NCBI RefSeq assembly: GCF_013114825.1
Contig: NZ_JAAVLX010000001.1
Location: 682,001 to 746,000 of the forward strand
Direction: 5' to 3'
Length of the DNA stretch: 64,000 nucleotides
Origin: Bradyrhizobium australiense
GTDB lineage: Bacteria; Pseudomonadota; Alphaproteobacteria; Rhizobiales; Xanthobacteraceae
The stretch's first letter is position 1, and each line of letters opens with the position of its first letter. The position numbers and the translations under genes are program-made. Shown here piece after piece: positions 43,108-53,596 of this stretch. The notes beneath the pieces are model-generated. The model was not told where the DNA came from, searched no databases, and saw nothing but the letters and a program-made list of their open reading frames with translations.

Positions 43108-44619
43108 TCACTTCAGCTTCAGCCCGACCACGCGCACCAGCCCATCCGGCATCTGCTTGTAGCCTTCGAGCTTGGTCGTATGCGCGATCAGGATGCGGCG
43201 GTGGTAGATGTAAAGCAGCGGCTTCTCCTCCAGCACGATCTTGGCCAGCTTTTCATAGATCGCCTTGCGCTGCGCCTGATCGGTGACAAGCCGGCCGTCG
43301 TCGAGCGCCTTGTCGGCCTCCTTGTTCGACCAGGCGCTGTAGTTCTGGGGCGCGTCGGTCTTTAGGAAAACATAGGAGTTACCATCCGGATCGATTCTTC
43401 CGCTCCAGGCCAGGAGATAGGCCTGGTATTCTCCGGCCTCGGCCTGTTTCAGCGAGGTCGCAAACTCGGTGACCCGGAGCTTCATGTCGAAGCCGACTTC
43501 GGCCGCCATCGACTGGATCACCTGCGCCGCCGCTTCGGTTTCCGCGCCCTTCGAGACCATGAAGTCGACGCTGATCGGCGTGGTGACGCCCGCTTCCTTC
43601 AGCAGCGCCTTGGCCTTGGCGACGTCGCGTTTCGGTATCGGAAAGGCTTTCTGATAGTAGGGATGATCGGGGTTGACCCACTGGTTTCCGGGCTTGAACT
43701 CGCCGTTGGACACCACCTGGCTGATCGCCTCGCGGTCGAGCGAAAGATCGAGTGCCTGCCGCACCTTGGCGGACTGGCTGAGCGGCCCCTTGGCCTTGTC
43801 CCTGCCAACGTTCAGCGTCACGCCCTGATAGCCGAGCTCGATCGCGCTGGACAATTTCAGCTTCGAGTCCGCCTGCACTTCCTTGAGGTCGGTCGCGAGC
43901 ACCCGTTCGATCAGGTCAAGTCCGCCGGATTTCAGATTGGCCAGGCGGACGGTCGCGTCCACCAGCGGCAGATAGACGATGCGGTCGACATGGATATTGT
44001 CCTTGTTCCAGTAGTCGGCGAATTTTTCGAACACCATGCGGTCCTGCTGCACGCGCTCGACGAACTTGTAGGGACCGGCGCAAACTGGACGCAGCCCGAA
44101 CTTGTCGCCGGCCTCCTTGGCCGCCTTGGGCGACACCATCATTCCCGCGCGATCGGTAAGCTGCGCGACCAGCGGAGAATAGGGCGCCTTCAATATCAGT
44201 TTGATGGTAAGGGGATCGACGACATCGATATGATCGACGGCTGCCAGTTCCGGCTTTCGGAACGAGCCCGGGAATGTCAGGTGGCGCTCCAGCGAAAACT
44301 TTGCAGCCTCGGCATTGAAGGTCTCGCCGTCGTGAAACTTGACGCCGGGTCGGAGCCTGATGGTGACTTCCTTGCCGTCGGCCGAAGTCTCGTGGCTTAG
44401 CGCGAGTTGCGGCACGATGTTGAGCTTCTCGTCGATGTCGAACAGCTTGTCGCAGAACGATGCGAACACGATGCGACCGACATAGGTCCGCGCCATGGTC
44501 GGGTCGAGGATATCGGGATCCTCGGCGAGCCCAATCCGCAGCGTGGTTTGGGCTTGAACGGTTGCCGGAAGCGACAGCAGCAGCGCCGCCGCGGTGACTG
44601 CCAAACGAACGATTTTCAT
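43108..44619 (-). CDS. Peptide/opine-type ABC substrate-binding protein, SBP family 5 (system 1)
   Basis: The 503-residue protein has a signal peptide (RLAVTAAALLLSLPATVQAQ) and the family-5 fold: RIGLAEDPDILDPTMARTYV, then VTIRLRPGVKFHDGETFN near 90. It binds a peptide, opine, glycoside or glutathione-like ligand in the periplasm. Its genes surround a gamma-glutamyltransferase, so gamma-glutamyl peptides are a candidate ligand. The ATPase gene upstream in the transcript ends 22 bases before its start. Confidence 0.92.
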   Translation of the reverse strand: MKIVRLAVTAAALLLSLPATVQAQTTLRIGLAEDPDILDPTMARTYVGRIVFASFCDKLFDIDEKLNIVPQLALSHETSADGKEVTIRLRPGVKFHDGETFNAEAAKFSLERHLTFPGSFRKPELAAVDHIDVVDPLTIKLILKAPYSPLVAQLTDRAGMMVSPKAAKEAGDKFGLRPVCAGPYKFVERVQQDRMVFEKFADYWNKDNIHVDRIVYLPLVDATVRLANLKSGGLDLIERVLATDLKEVQADSKLKLSSAIELGYQGVTLNVGRDKAKGPLSQSAKVRQALDLSLDREAISQVVSNGEFKPGNQWVNPDHPYYQKAFPIPKRDVAKAKALLKEAGVTTPISVDFMVSKGAETEAAAQVIQSMAAEVGFDMKLRVTEFATSLKQAEAGEYQAYLLAWSGRIDPDGNSYVFLKTDAPQNYSAWSNKEADKALDDGRLVTDQAQRKAIYEKLAKIVLEEKPLLYIYHRRILIAHTTKLEGYKQMPDGLVRVVGLKLK

Positions 44620-44641
44620 TGCTGCCTCCCCTTATCCACGA

Positions 44642-45751
44642 TTACACCGCACTTGGCCGGGTCACTGATATATCAACCCCGCCGCGGCGTGCACCTTCCG
44701 TGCCACCGCTGAAGGCGGCGACCAATTTTTCCAGCACCGGCGAGAAGCCGCCATCGGCGGGAACGATGGCTCCGGGCGACGGCAATTCGGCCGTGCGGTG
44801 ACACGCCGCGGCGTGTCCCGCGCCGTCGGCGAGCAGGGGCGGAATTTCGGTGCGGCAGCGCTCTATGACGTAAGGACAGCGGGTGTGAAAGCGGCAGCCG
44901 GAGGGCGGATTGAGCGCGCTTGGCATCTCGCCTTCCAGCACGATGCGGCCGCGCCGGGCCTGCGGTTTGGGTACAGGGATCGCCGACAGCAGCGCGCGGC
45001 TATAGGGATGCCGGGGCGCGGCGAACAGCGCCGCAGCGTCCGCGGTCTCAACGATGCCACCGAGATTCATCACGGCGACGCGGTCGGCGATGTGCTTCAC
45101 GACCGCCAGATCGTGCGAGACGAAGATGTAGGCGAGGCCGAGCCGGTTCTGCAGGTCGCGCAGCAGATTGAGGATTTGCGAGCGGATCGAGACGTCGAGC
45201 GCGGAGACCGGCTCGTCGCAGATGATCAGTTTTGGCTCCACGGCGAGCGCCCGCGCAATGGCGATACGCTGGCGCTGGCCGCCGGAAAATTCATGCGGGT
45301 AGCGGCGCGCGAAACGGGGCTCGAGTCCGACCAGCCGTAGCAGCTGCTCGACCCGTTCACGACGGCGCGGGGCCGGCACCAGATCGTGCAGCGCCAGCGG
45401 CTCGCTCAGGATCTGGCTCACCGTCATGCGCGGGTTCAAGGAGGCATAGGGGTCCTGAAAAATAATCTGCGCATGGCGGCGGAACGCGCGTAATTCGTTG
45501 GCGCTGAGCGTGCCGAGATCGCGGCCCTCGAAGCGAACGCTGCCCGCATCCGGCTCAATCAGCCGCAGCACCAGCCGGCTGACGGTGGATTTGCCGCAGC
45601 CCGATTCGCCGACCAGCGCCAGCGTCTTGCCGGCCTCAACCGTGAAGCTGACACCGTCGACCGCCTTGACGTAGGCGGTGGGGCGGCCGAACACCGATCG
45701 CGCGGCGACGAAATGCTTTACGAGGCCATCGACTTCGAGGAGCGCGGTCAT
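44642..45751 (-). CDS. Dipeptide/oligopeptide-type ABC ATPase, DppF-like (system 1)
   Basis: The 369-residue protein has Walker [11 protein letters not shown]-loop [13 protein letters not shown], signature [15 protein letters not shown], Walker [13 protein letters not shown] and a C-terminal cysteine-rich oligopeptide/dipeptide C-domain ([15 protein letters not shown]). That last domain may hold an Fe-S cluster. The ATG at 45751 follows GGGAG; the frame upstream runs through repeat H. It works with the DppD-like ATPase at 45924. Confidence 0.92.
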   Translation of the reverse strand: MTALLEVDGLVKHFVAARSVFGRPTAYVKAVDGVSFTVEAGKTLALVGESGCGKSTVSRLVLRLIEPDAGSVRFEGRDLGTLSANELRAFRRHAQIIFQDPYASLNPRMTVSQILSEPLALHDLVPAPRRRERVEQLLRLVGLEPRFARRYPHEFSGGQRQRIAIARALAVEPKLIICDEPVSALDVSIRSQILNLLRDLQNRLGLAYIFVSHDLAVVKHIADRVAVMNLGGIVETADAAALFAAPRHPYSRALLSAIPVPKPQARRGRIVLEGEMPSALNPPSGCRFHTRCPYVIERCRTEIPPLLADGAGHAAACHRTAELPSPGAIVPADGGFSPVLEKLVAAFSGGTEGARRGGVDISVTRPSAV

Positions 45752-45771
45752 GATGTGCTCCCGCCCGTATC

Positions 45772-45917
45772 GTGTTCCGGGCGCGGCGCAGCGCAGAGCG
45801 ATGCGCTGCAGAACCGGGAGCCAAAGTGCGTGAGACCACAGATGGGCCCCGGTTCTGCAGTGCACCGCCGCGCTTCGCTTGCGCTGCACTGCGCCCGGGG
45901 AACGAGAGCGGAGAGCG
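45772..45917. repeat. Palindromic repeat, family H, inside the peptide-transport array
   Basis: GTTCCGGGCGCGGCGCAGCG at the left pairs with CGCTGCACTGCGCCCGGGGAAC-type sequence at the right, and CTGCAGAACCGGG pairs with CCCCGGTTCTGCAG. It separates the two system-1 ATPase genes, which elsewhere in such operons overlap. Confidence 0.75.
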
Positions 45918-45923
45918 GCGCGA

Positions 45924-46909
<986 letters not shown>

Positions 46910-46913
<4 letters not shown>

Positions 46914-47611
46914 GCCTTGCCTGTCGTCGCGGCCTGCTCGATCACTGCACGATCGGTGATCCCGGCCGGGTTCTTCCGCGTCGGCAGGAACGGGCGGAAA
47001 TGCACCCAGCGCTCGCGGCTCACCTGTTCGAGACGTTCGAGCTCGGCGAGCGGATCGGTGTGGTCGTCGACGCGCAGGTCGAGATCGGACCATTCCTCCT
47101 CGCCATGGATCAACAGCGCCGCGGATTGCTTGCCGCGCTTGTCGCCGCCGGCGGCCTCGCCGGCCTTCATCGCCGCGATCAGCCGCTGCGCAAAGGGCAG
47201 GGCGGCGTTGGCGACATAGACTTTCGCCGTTTCATCGAGCACGGCGCCGCCCGCCAACATGTTGCCGGCAAGGGAAAAGCCATCGCCCTGCAGATGTCCG
47301 CACCAGTCGATGCATTCGGCTCCGGTATGCGCGGCGATCCGGCCTTGTGCATCCATGACATGCAGTTGTCGGCTCTCGCGACCATCGTCGGCGGCAATCA
47401 GCGTGTCCACCACCTCACGGGGGCTGCGGCCTTCCTGCAACAGCTTCACGCCGTCAATGCCGTAGTAGGGGTTGACCAGCGCCTGCGTTGCGATGCCGCC
47501 GATGCCGGGCGCGATATGCGGCACGCGCGCGCCGACTGCGAAAAATCGGGTCGCGACGGCGATACCGATCTGGCCGGTTTGGGGATCGCGGGCGATGATC
47601 GACCAGGTCAT
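46910..47611 (-). CDS. DUF1028-family protein (Ntn-hydrolase-like)
   Basis: The 233-residue protein has the family start MTWSIIARDPQTGQIGIAVA and the segment GVKLLQEGRSPREVVDTLIA. The fold is thought to be related to Ntn hydrolases, and a serine or threonine near the N-terminus may be the nucleophile. It lies between gamma-glutamyltransferase (16 bp upstream) and a peptide-transport ATPase (4-bp overlap). A role in cleaving amide-bonded nutrients after uptake is inferred from that. No signal peptide is seen, so it acts in the cytoplasm. Confidence 0.82.
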
Positions 47612-47627
47612 CTTGTCTCTTCTCTAG

Positions 47628-49433
47628 CTATCGTCCCGCCGCGTAGCCCTGCATGCCCCTCGGATTGGCGGCGGCGCGGCGGCGGCTGCCGACCCTGGAG
47701 GCTGCGGTGAGGCGGCCTTCCGACCAGTCGGGGCCGATCTCGACGACATGGCCGCGGCTCTCCAGCGTGTCGACCGTCGCGCTCGGCACGCGACTTTCGA
47801 GCACGAGCACGCCGGGCCGCGCGGTGCGCGGCCAGAACGAGATCGGGAAATGCTCGGAGTGCCAGGCGGGCGCATCGATCGCTTCCTGCAGGTTCAGTTT
47901 GGCGTGGATATGGCGCAGAAAGAATTGCGTGGTCCATTGGTCCTGCTGGTCGCCGCCGGGTGAGCCCCAGGCCATGTACGGCTCGCCATCGCGCAGCGCC
48001 ATCGTGGGCGAGAGCGTGGTGCGCGGACGTTTGCCCGGCGCGAGCGCGGCCGGGTGATCCTCTTCCAGCCAGAACATCTGCGCGCGACTGCCGAGGCAGA
48101 AGCCGAGTTCGGGAATGACCGGTGAGGATTGCAGCCAGCCGCCGGACGGCGTCGCCGAGATCATGTTGCCGGCCTGGTCGATGATGTCGAAATGCACGGT
48201 GTCGCCGCGCACCTCGCCGAACCGGCCGACCGTCGGCTCGCCCGCGCCCATGGCGCCGACCGCGTCGCGATGGCCTTCGGCACGGCGCAGCTTGACGACC
48301 GAACCAAAGCCTTCGATCGAGCCGGGGACAAAGTCGAGCGAGGCTTTATCTCTAGAGATCAGCTTGCGGCGTTCGTCATTGTAGGCGTCCGACAGCAAGG
48401 TCGCGATCGGGATGTCGGTGAATTTGGGGTCGCCGTAGAATTTCTCGCGATCGGCGAAGGCGAGTTTCGCGCATTCGATCTGCAGATGGATGAAGTCGGG
48501 CCCGGCAGGATCGAGCCCGTCAAGTTCAAAGCCCTTCAGCAGCGCGAGCTGCTGCAGCATCACAGGACCCTGGCTCCAGACGCCGGGTTTGCAGACGGTA
48601 TAGCGGCCATAGTCGTAAGTGAGCGGCGCCTCGACGGTCGGCTGCCAGCGCGCCATGTCGTCGGCGCTTAGCACGCCGCGATGCGGTGAGCCGGAGACGT
48701 CCATCACTTCCTGCGTGCGGCAGAACTTGTCGATCGCTTCCGCCACAAAACCCTGCGACCAGGATTTTCGGGCGCGCTCGATCTGCGCCACGCGGTCGGA
48801 GCCTGCGCTCTCGGCCTCCTTGAGAATGCGGGCATAGGTCTCCGAGAGCTGCTTGTTGGTAAAGAGCGTGCCGGGTTTTGGCACTTCGTTGCTCGGCAGG
48901 TAGACCGCCGCCGACGTCGTCCAGTGCTTCCTGAACAACTGCTCGACGACCTGGATCGTTGCGGAAGCACGCTCGACCAGCGGATAGCCGTCGCGGGCGT
49001 AGGCAATCGCGGGCTCCAGCACGTCGCGCAGCCGCATCGTGCCGTAGTCACGCAGCAGCAGCATCCAGGATTCAAACGTGCCGGGGACGCAGGCGGCGAG
49101 GAGCCCGGTGCCGGGCACCATTTCCAGGCCTTCGCCCCTGTAATGCGCGATCGTGGCTTTCGCCGGTGCAGGCCCTTGGCCGCAGATCACCTCGGTGCGG
49201 CCGCGCTTGGTGTCGTGCACAATGATCGGCACGTCGCCGCCCGGACCGTTCAGATGCGGCTCGACCACCTGCAGCGTAAAGGCGGTAGCAACACCGGCGT
49301 CAAAGGCGTTGCCGCCTTTTTCCAGGATGCTCATGCCGACAGCGGTGGCGATCCAGTGCGTCGAGGTCACGACACCAAAGGTGCCTTCGATTTCCGGCCT
49401 TGTGGTGAAGGGATCGGGGTTGATGTTGCTCAT
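47628..49433 (-). CDS. ggt: Gamma-glutamyltransferase-family protein, apparently cytoplasmic
   Basis: The 601-residue protein shows the GGT pattern: AVGMSILEKGGNAFDAGVAT near 30 and NGPGGD near 63. The likely autoprocessing site is before the threonine of GDTVHFDIID near 420, followed by SATPSGGWLQSSPV. The usual order of a large and a small subunit is preserved. Unlike typical GGT there is no signal peptide at the ATG (49433), and the longer frame to 49589 does not add one. It would cleave gamma-glutamyl bonds of imported compounds. Related activities such as cephalosporin acylase-like hydrolysis are possible. Confidence 0.85.
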   Translation of the reverse strand: MSNINPDPFTTRPEIEGTFGVVTSTHWIATAVGMSILEKGGNAFDAGVATAFTLQVVEPHLNGPGGDVPIIVHDTKRGRTEVICGQGPAPAKATIAHYRGEGLEMVPGTGLLAACVPGTFESWMLLLRDYGTMRLRDVLEPAIAYARDGYPLVERASATIQVVEQLFRKHWTTSAAVYLPSNEVPKPGTLFTNKQLSETYARILKEAESAGSDRVAQIERARKSWSQGFVAEAIDKFCRTQEVMDVSGSPHRGVLSADDMARWQPTVEAPLTYDYGRYTVCKPGVWSQGPVMLQQLALLKGFELDGLDPAGPDFIHLQIECAKLAFADREKFYGDPKFTDIPIATLLSDAYNDERRKLISRDKASLDFVPGSIEGFGSVVKLRRAEGHRDAVGAMGAGEPTVGRFGEVRGDTVHFDIIDQAGNMISATPSGGWLQSSPVIPELGFCLGSRAQMFWLEEDHPAALAPGKRPRTTLSPTMALRDGEPYMAWGSPGGDQQDQWTTQFFLRHIHAKLNLQEAIDAPAWHSEHFPISFWPRTARPGVLVLESRVPSATVDTLESRGHVVEIGPDWSEGRLTAASRVGSRRRAAANPRGMQGYAAGR

Positions 49434-49536
49434 GAGAATCCAATGCCGTGCTGGTATCGCGGTGCTGGCGCACTTGACCACAGGCGAGGCTGGCTGCCAA
49501 CCGGTGGCATGCCACGCATTGCTCCCATCCCCGTGA

Positions 49537-50535
49537 TCATACCAAGGCCGCCGCTTCAACCGAATGGTTGACGGCATGGCAGGCAACACCGTCGATCAAA
49601 GCGGGCGCCTGCCGCCGGCAAAGGTCGAACGCCAGCGGACAGCGCGGGTTGAAGGCGCAGCCGGGTGGCGGATCGATCGGATTGGGGATCTCGCCCTTGA
49701 CCGGAATGCGCTGCCGGCCGGACATCGCGAGATCCGGAACCGCGCCGAGCAGCATCTTGGTGTAGGGCATTCGCGGATTGGCGAACAGCTCGCGTCCTTC
49801 CGCAATCTCGACAATACGGCCGAGATACATCACGCCGATCCGGCTCGCCATGTGGCGGACCACGGCGAGGTTATGGCTGATGAAGAGATAGGTCAGGCCA
49901 AACTTGTCCTGCAGGTCGCGCATCAGATTGAGGATCTGCGCCTGCACGGAAACATCGAGCGCTGAGGTCGGCTCGTCGCAGACGATGAATTCGGCTTCGG
50001 AGGCCAGCGCACGCGCAATCGCGATGCGCTGGCGCTGGCCGCCGGAAAATTCGTGCGGATATTTTAGTCCATCGTCGGGGTGCAGGCCGACGAGGCTCAA
50101 CAATTCGCCTACGCGCAGGCGAATATCGCGCTCGCCCTGGATCAGATCGAAAGCTCGGATCGGCTCGGACACGATGGCATCGACCCGAAAGCGGGGATTG
50201 AGGCTCGCGTAGGGGTCCTGAAAAATCATCTGGATGCGGCGGCGCAGCCGCTGCCGTGCTTGCGCTTGCCTGGCACTCGTCATCGAGACGCCGTCGATGA
50301 TGACCTCGCCCGAACTCGGCGGCAGCAGTCCCACAACCATCCGCGCCACGGTGGTCTTGCCCGAGCCGGATTCCCCGACGAGAGCGAACGTCTCGCCCTT
50401 CCTGATGTCGAAGGTCACGCCATCGACGGCCTTCAGAAATTCCAGATGGCCGCCTTCCAGCACGCGATTGAGCCACGGCTTTGAGACGTCGAACACGCGG
50501 CGCAAATTCCTGACATCGACAAAGGGCGGACTCAT
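49537..50535 (-). CDS. Dipeptide/oligopeptide-type ABC ATPase, DppF-like (system 2)
   Basis: The 332-residue protein has Walker A GESGSGKTTVAR, Q-loop [13 protein letters not shown], signature [15 protein letters not shown], Walker B FIVCDEPTSALD and the C-terminal GCAFNPRCPLAFDLC. It overlaps the DppD-like gene upstream by four bases. The gamma-glutamyltransferase starts ~100 bp downstream on the same strand. Confidence 0.93.
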   Translation of the reverse strand: MSPPFVDVRNLRRVFDVSKPWLNRVLEGGHLEFLKAVDGVTFDIRKGETFALVGESGSGKTTVARMVVGLLPPSSGEVIIDGVSMTSARQAQARQRLRRRIQMIFQDPYASLNPRFRVDAIVSEPIRAFDLIQGERDIRLRVGELLSLVGLHPDDGLKYPHEFSGGQRQRIAIARALASEAEFIVCDEPTSALDVSVQAQILNLMRDLQDKFGLTYLFISHNLAVVRHMASRIGVMYLGRIVEIAEGRELFANPRMPYTKMLLGAVPDLAMSGRQRIPVKGEIPNPIDPPPGCAFNPRCPLAFDLCRRQAPALIDGVACHAVNHSVEAAALV

Positions 50536-51530
50536 GCCGCGGTCTCCTTCGCCGCTTCATGGGGCGTGGTATCGAAGAGATGACAGGCCACGGCGTGCGA
50601 GCCGTGCTTGAGCGGCTCCGGCCGGTCGACGCGGCAGCGGTCGAACACAAAGGCGCAGCGCGGATTAAATGGGCAGCCCGGCGGGATCGCCGACAGCCGC
50701 GGCATCGAGCCGGGAATTTGCACCAGCCGCTTGTCTTCGCCGGCGAGCGTTGGGATCGCGCCCATCAAGCCTTTCGCATAGGGATGCAGCGGGTTCTGCA
50801 CCACATCCTGCACCGGGCCGATCTCGGCGATGCGGCCCGAATACATCACCGCGACCCGGTCGGAGGTCTCGGCGATCACGCCCATGTCGTGGGTGACCAG
50901 CATGACGGCGGTGCCGTGGTCGCGCCCGAGGCGTTTGATCAGCGAAATGATCTGCGCCTGCACGGAGACGTCGAGCGCGGTGGTCGGCTCGTCGGCAATG
51001 ATCAGTTCCGGCTCGGCGCAGATCGCCAGCGCGATCACGACGCGCTGGCGCATGCCGCCGGAGAATTCGTGCGGATAGGCGTCGATGCGCTTGTCCGGCG
51101 CAGGGATTCCGACCTCGGCCAAGAGATCGACGGCGCGCTTGCGCGCTGCGGTCTCCGACAGATTCATGTGTGTTCGGATCGTCTCGACGATCTGGTCGCC
51201 GATCCGGTAGAGCGGATTGAGGCTCGTCAGCGGATCCTGAAAGATCATCCCGATCCGTTTGCCCCGGATGCGGCGGATTTCTTCCGGCGGCAGGTGATCG
51301 ATCCGCGTCCCCGACAGATAGATCTCGCCGCCCGCGATGCGGCCGGGAGGATCGATCAGCCCGATCACGGCTAGTCCCGTGACCGATTTACCGGCGCCGG
51401 ATTCGCCGACCACGCCGAGCACTTCGCCCTTGGCGATATCGAAGGACACGCCATTGATGGCGCGCAGCGTGCTGCGGCGGGTGAGAAATTCGACCTCGAG
51501 ATTACGCACGGAGAGGACAGGAACGGTCAT
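50532..51530 (-). CDS. Dipeptide/oligopeptide-type ABC ATPase, DppD-like (system 2)
   Basis: The 332-residue protein has Walker A GESGAGKSVTG, Q-loop MIFQDPLTSLNPL, signature [15 protein letters not shown], Walker [13 protein letters not shown] and GCPFNPRCAFVFDRC near the end. The ATG at 51530 overlaps the DppC stop by four bases. It is a close paralogue of the protein at 45924 by layout, and probably belongs to an older duplication of the transporter family. Confidence 0.93.
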   Translation of the reverse strand: MTVPVLSVRNLEVEFLTRRSTLRAINGVSFDIAKGEVLGVVGESGAGKSVTGLAVIGLIDPPGRIAGGEIYLSGTRIDHLPPEEIRRIRGKRIGMIFQDPLTSLNPLYRIGDQIVETIRTHMNLSETAARKRAVDLLAEVGIPAPDKRIDAYPHEFSGGMRQRVVIALAICAEPELIIADEPTTALDVSVQAQIISLIKRLGRDHGTAVMLVTHDMGVIAETSDRVAVMYSGRIAEIGPVQDVVQNPLHPYAKGLMGAIPTLAGEDKRLVQIPGSMPRLSAIPPGCPFNPRCAFVFDRCRVDRPEPLKHGSHAVACHLFDTTPHEAAKETAA

Positions 51531-52498
51531 CGGAGTTTTGGATTGAGCGCGTCGCGCAGCCAGTCGCCGAGCAGGTTGATGGAGAGGATCAGTCCCGCCA
51601 GCGCAATGCCGGGGAAAGCGACGATCCACCATTCGCCGGCGAACAGATAATTGTTGCCGATCCGGATCAAGGTGCCGAGCGAGGGCATGGTGTCGGGCAT
51701 GCCGGCGCCGAGGAACGACAGCGTCGCCTCGGTGATGATGGCGAGCGCGAGGTTGATGGTCGCGATCACCAGGATCGGTCCCATGGTGTTGGGCAGCACG
51801 TGCCGCAGCATGATTTTTGGCGCGGGCAGGCCGATCAGTTGCGCGGCCGCGACGTAGTCCTTGTTCTTCTCGACCATCACCGAGCCGCGCACGGTGCGGG
51901 CGTATTGCACCCAGAAACTGAGACCGATCGCGACCACCAGCACCGCCAGCGTGCTCATGGCATCCAGCCGGTTGCCGAACACGGATTTGGCGACGCCGTT
52001 GACCAAGAGCGCAATCAGGATCGCCGGGAAGGTGAGCTGCACGTCGGCGATACGCATGATCAGCCCGTCAATCGCGCCACCGACATAGCCTGCAATGAGG
52101 CCAAGGGTGATGCCGAGCGTGCCGGCAAAGATGACGCCGAGCACGCCGACGACAAGCGAAATCCGCAGGCCGTAGAGGATGGCGGAAAAGACGTCGCGGC
52201 CCTGTTCGTCGGTGCCGAGCAGGAACGGGCTCTGGCCTTCGGCGGTCCACAGCGGCGAGATGCGCGAATTCATCAATTGCAGTTGCGCCGGATCGAACGG
52301 GTTTTGCACCGCAAGTTGCGATGCAAAGATCGCCAGCAGGAAGAACAGGATGGTGACGGCCGCCGCCACCATCGTCATTCGGGACCGGCGGAACGAATAG
52401 AAAATGTCGCTGTCGAGCGCGCGCTTCAGCCAACCCGTGCCGGAACGCGCCGCCGGCGCATTCGGCTCTACTCGGTGTGGGACGACGGCGTCGGACAT
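51527..52498 (-). CDS. Dipeptide/oligopeptide-type ABC permease, DppC-like (system 2)
   Basis: The 323-residue protein has the N-terminal RRSRMTMVAAAVTILFFLLA helix, the periplasmic LLGTDEQGRDVFSAILYGLR motif, six helices in all and the loop DYVAAAQLIGLPAPKIMLRH. It is coupled to the ATPase gene by a 4-bp overlap and follows DppB by 12 bp. Confidence 0.93.
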   Translation of the reverse strand: MSDAVVPHRVEPNAPAARSGTGWLKRALDSDIFYSFRRSRMTMVAAAVTILFFLLAIFASQLAVQNPFDPAQLQLMNSRISPLWTAEGQSPFLLGTDEQGRDVFSAILYGLRISLVVGVLGVIFAGTLGITLGLIAGYVGGAIDGLIMRIADVQLTFPAILIALLVNGVAKSVFGNRLDAMSTLAVLVVAIGLSFWVQYARTVRGSVMVEKNKDYVAAAQLIGLPAPKIMLRHVLPNTMGPILVIATINLALAIITEATLSFLGAGMPDTMPSLGTLIRIGNNYLFAGEWWIVAFPGIALAGLILSINLLGDWLRDALNPKLR

Positions 52499-52510
52499 CG
52501 GATGTCTCGC

Positions 52511-53491
52511 TTATGCCGGACGGCGGATGGTCGAGCGCAGGCGCGGATCGACGATGGTGTAGAGAATGTCGACCACCAGATTGATGGTGACGAAAATCAG
52601 CGACACCATTAGCAGGTAGGCGGCCATGATCGGGATATCGACATTTTGCACGGCCTGTACGAACAACAATCCCATACCCGGCCACTGGAAGACGGTTTCG
52701 GTGATGATCGCAAATGCAATAACCGAGCCAAACTGCAAGCCAGCGACAGTGATGACGGGGACCAGCGTGTTCTTCAGCGCGTGGCCGAAATGGATCGCGC
52801 GCGTGGTCAGGCCGCGGGCGCGGGCGAAGCGGATGTAGTCGGTGCGGAGCACTTCAAGCATTTCGGCGCGCACCAGCCGCATGATCAAGGTCATCTGGAA
52901 CAGGCCTAGCGTAATCGATGGCATGATCAGCGCCTTCAGGCCGGAAAGAGTGAGCAGGCCGGTGGTCCACCAGCCGATCCGCACCACGTCGCCGCGGCCG
53001 AATGAAGGCAGCCAGCCGAGCGTAACAGAAAACAGGTAGATCAGGAGAATGCCGATCAGGAAGGTCGGCAGGGAGATTCCGATCAGCGACACCGCCTGGA
53101 AGAATTTTGTCAGGATCGTATCGCGCCGCAGCGCCGAATAGACCCCCATCAGGATGCCGAACACCATCGCGAACACCGTGGCGCAGGCCGCGAGTTCCAG
53201 CGTCGCCGGCATCCGCTCCATCAGCAGGTTCGAAACCGGCTGGCGGAATTGGTAGGACACCCCGAACTTGAATTGCGCGGCGTTGCCGAAATAGCGCGCG
53301 AACTGCACCGGCACGGGATCGTCGAGCCCGAGCGACTTGCGCACCGCCTCGCGCTCGGCGGCCGGCGTATCCAGGGAGACAATCTGGTTGACGGGATCGC
53401 CAGCGAAACGGAACATCGAGAACGCGATGACGCCGACTGCGATCATGACGCCGATGGCCTGGATAGCGCGGCGAAGAGTGAAAGCGAGCAT
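52511..53491 (-). CDS. Dipeptide/oligopeptide-type ABC permease, DppB-like (system 2)
   Basis: The 326-residue protein starts MLAFTLRRAIQAIGVMIAVG and has FRFAGDPVNQI, six membrane helices and the loop DYIRFARARGLTTRAIHFGH, as in DppB. It lies ~105 bp after the substrate-binding gene of system 2, with a hairpin in the gap. Confidence 0.93.
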   Translation of the reverse strand: MLAFTLRRAIQAIGVMIAVGVIAFSMFRFAGDPVNQIVSLDTPAAEREAVRKSLGLDDPVPVQFARYFGNAAQFKFGVSYQFRQPVSNLLMERMPATLELAACATVFAMVFGILMGVYSALRRDTILTKFFQAVSLIGISLPTFLIGILLIYLFSVTLGWLPSFGRGDVVRIGWWTTGLLTLSGLKALIMPSITLGLFQMTLIMRLVRAEMLEVLRTDYIRFARARGLTTRAIHFGHALKNTLVPVITVAGLQFGSVIAFAIITETVFQWPGMGLLFVQAVQNVDIPIMAAYLLMVSLIFVTINLVVDILYTIVDPRLRSTIRRPA

Positions 53492-53552
53492 GTATTCCTT
53501 TCACTGCTCTCGTGGTGCGGCGGCGGACATCGCTGTCGCCTGGAAACGAAAA

Positions 53553-53581
53553 GTCCCGGAAGCCGCTAGAGCCACCGGGAC
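53553..53581 (-). other. Hairpin between the binding-protein and permease genes of system 2
   Basis: GTCCCGG (53553-53559) pairs with CCGGGAC (53575-53581) around a 15-base loop. On the minus-strand message it lies just after the binding-protein stop, where it could stabilise that message and reduce read-through. There is no T-run. Confidence 0.45.
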
Positions 53582-53596
53582 CTGTGTCGAGCCCGA

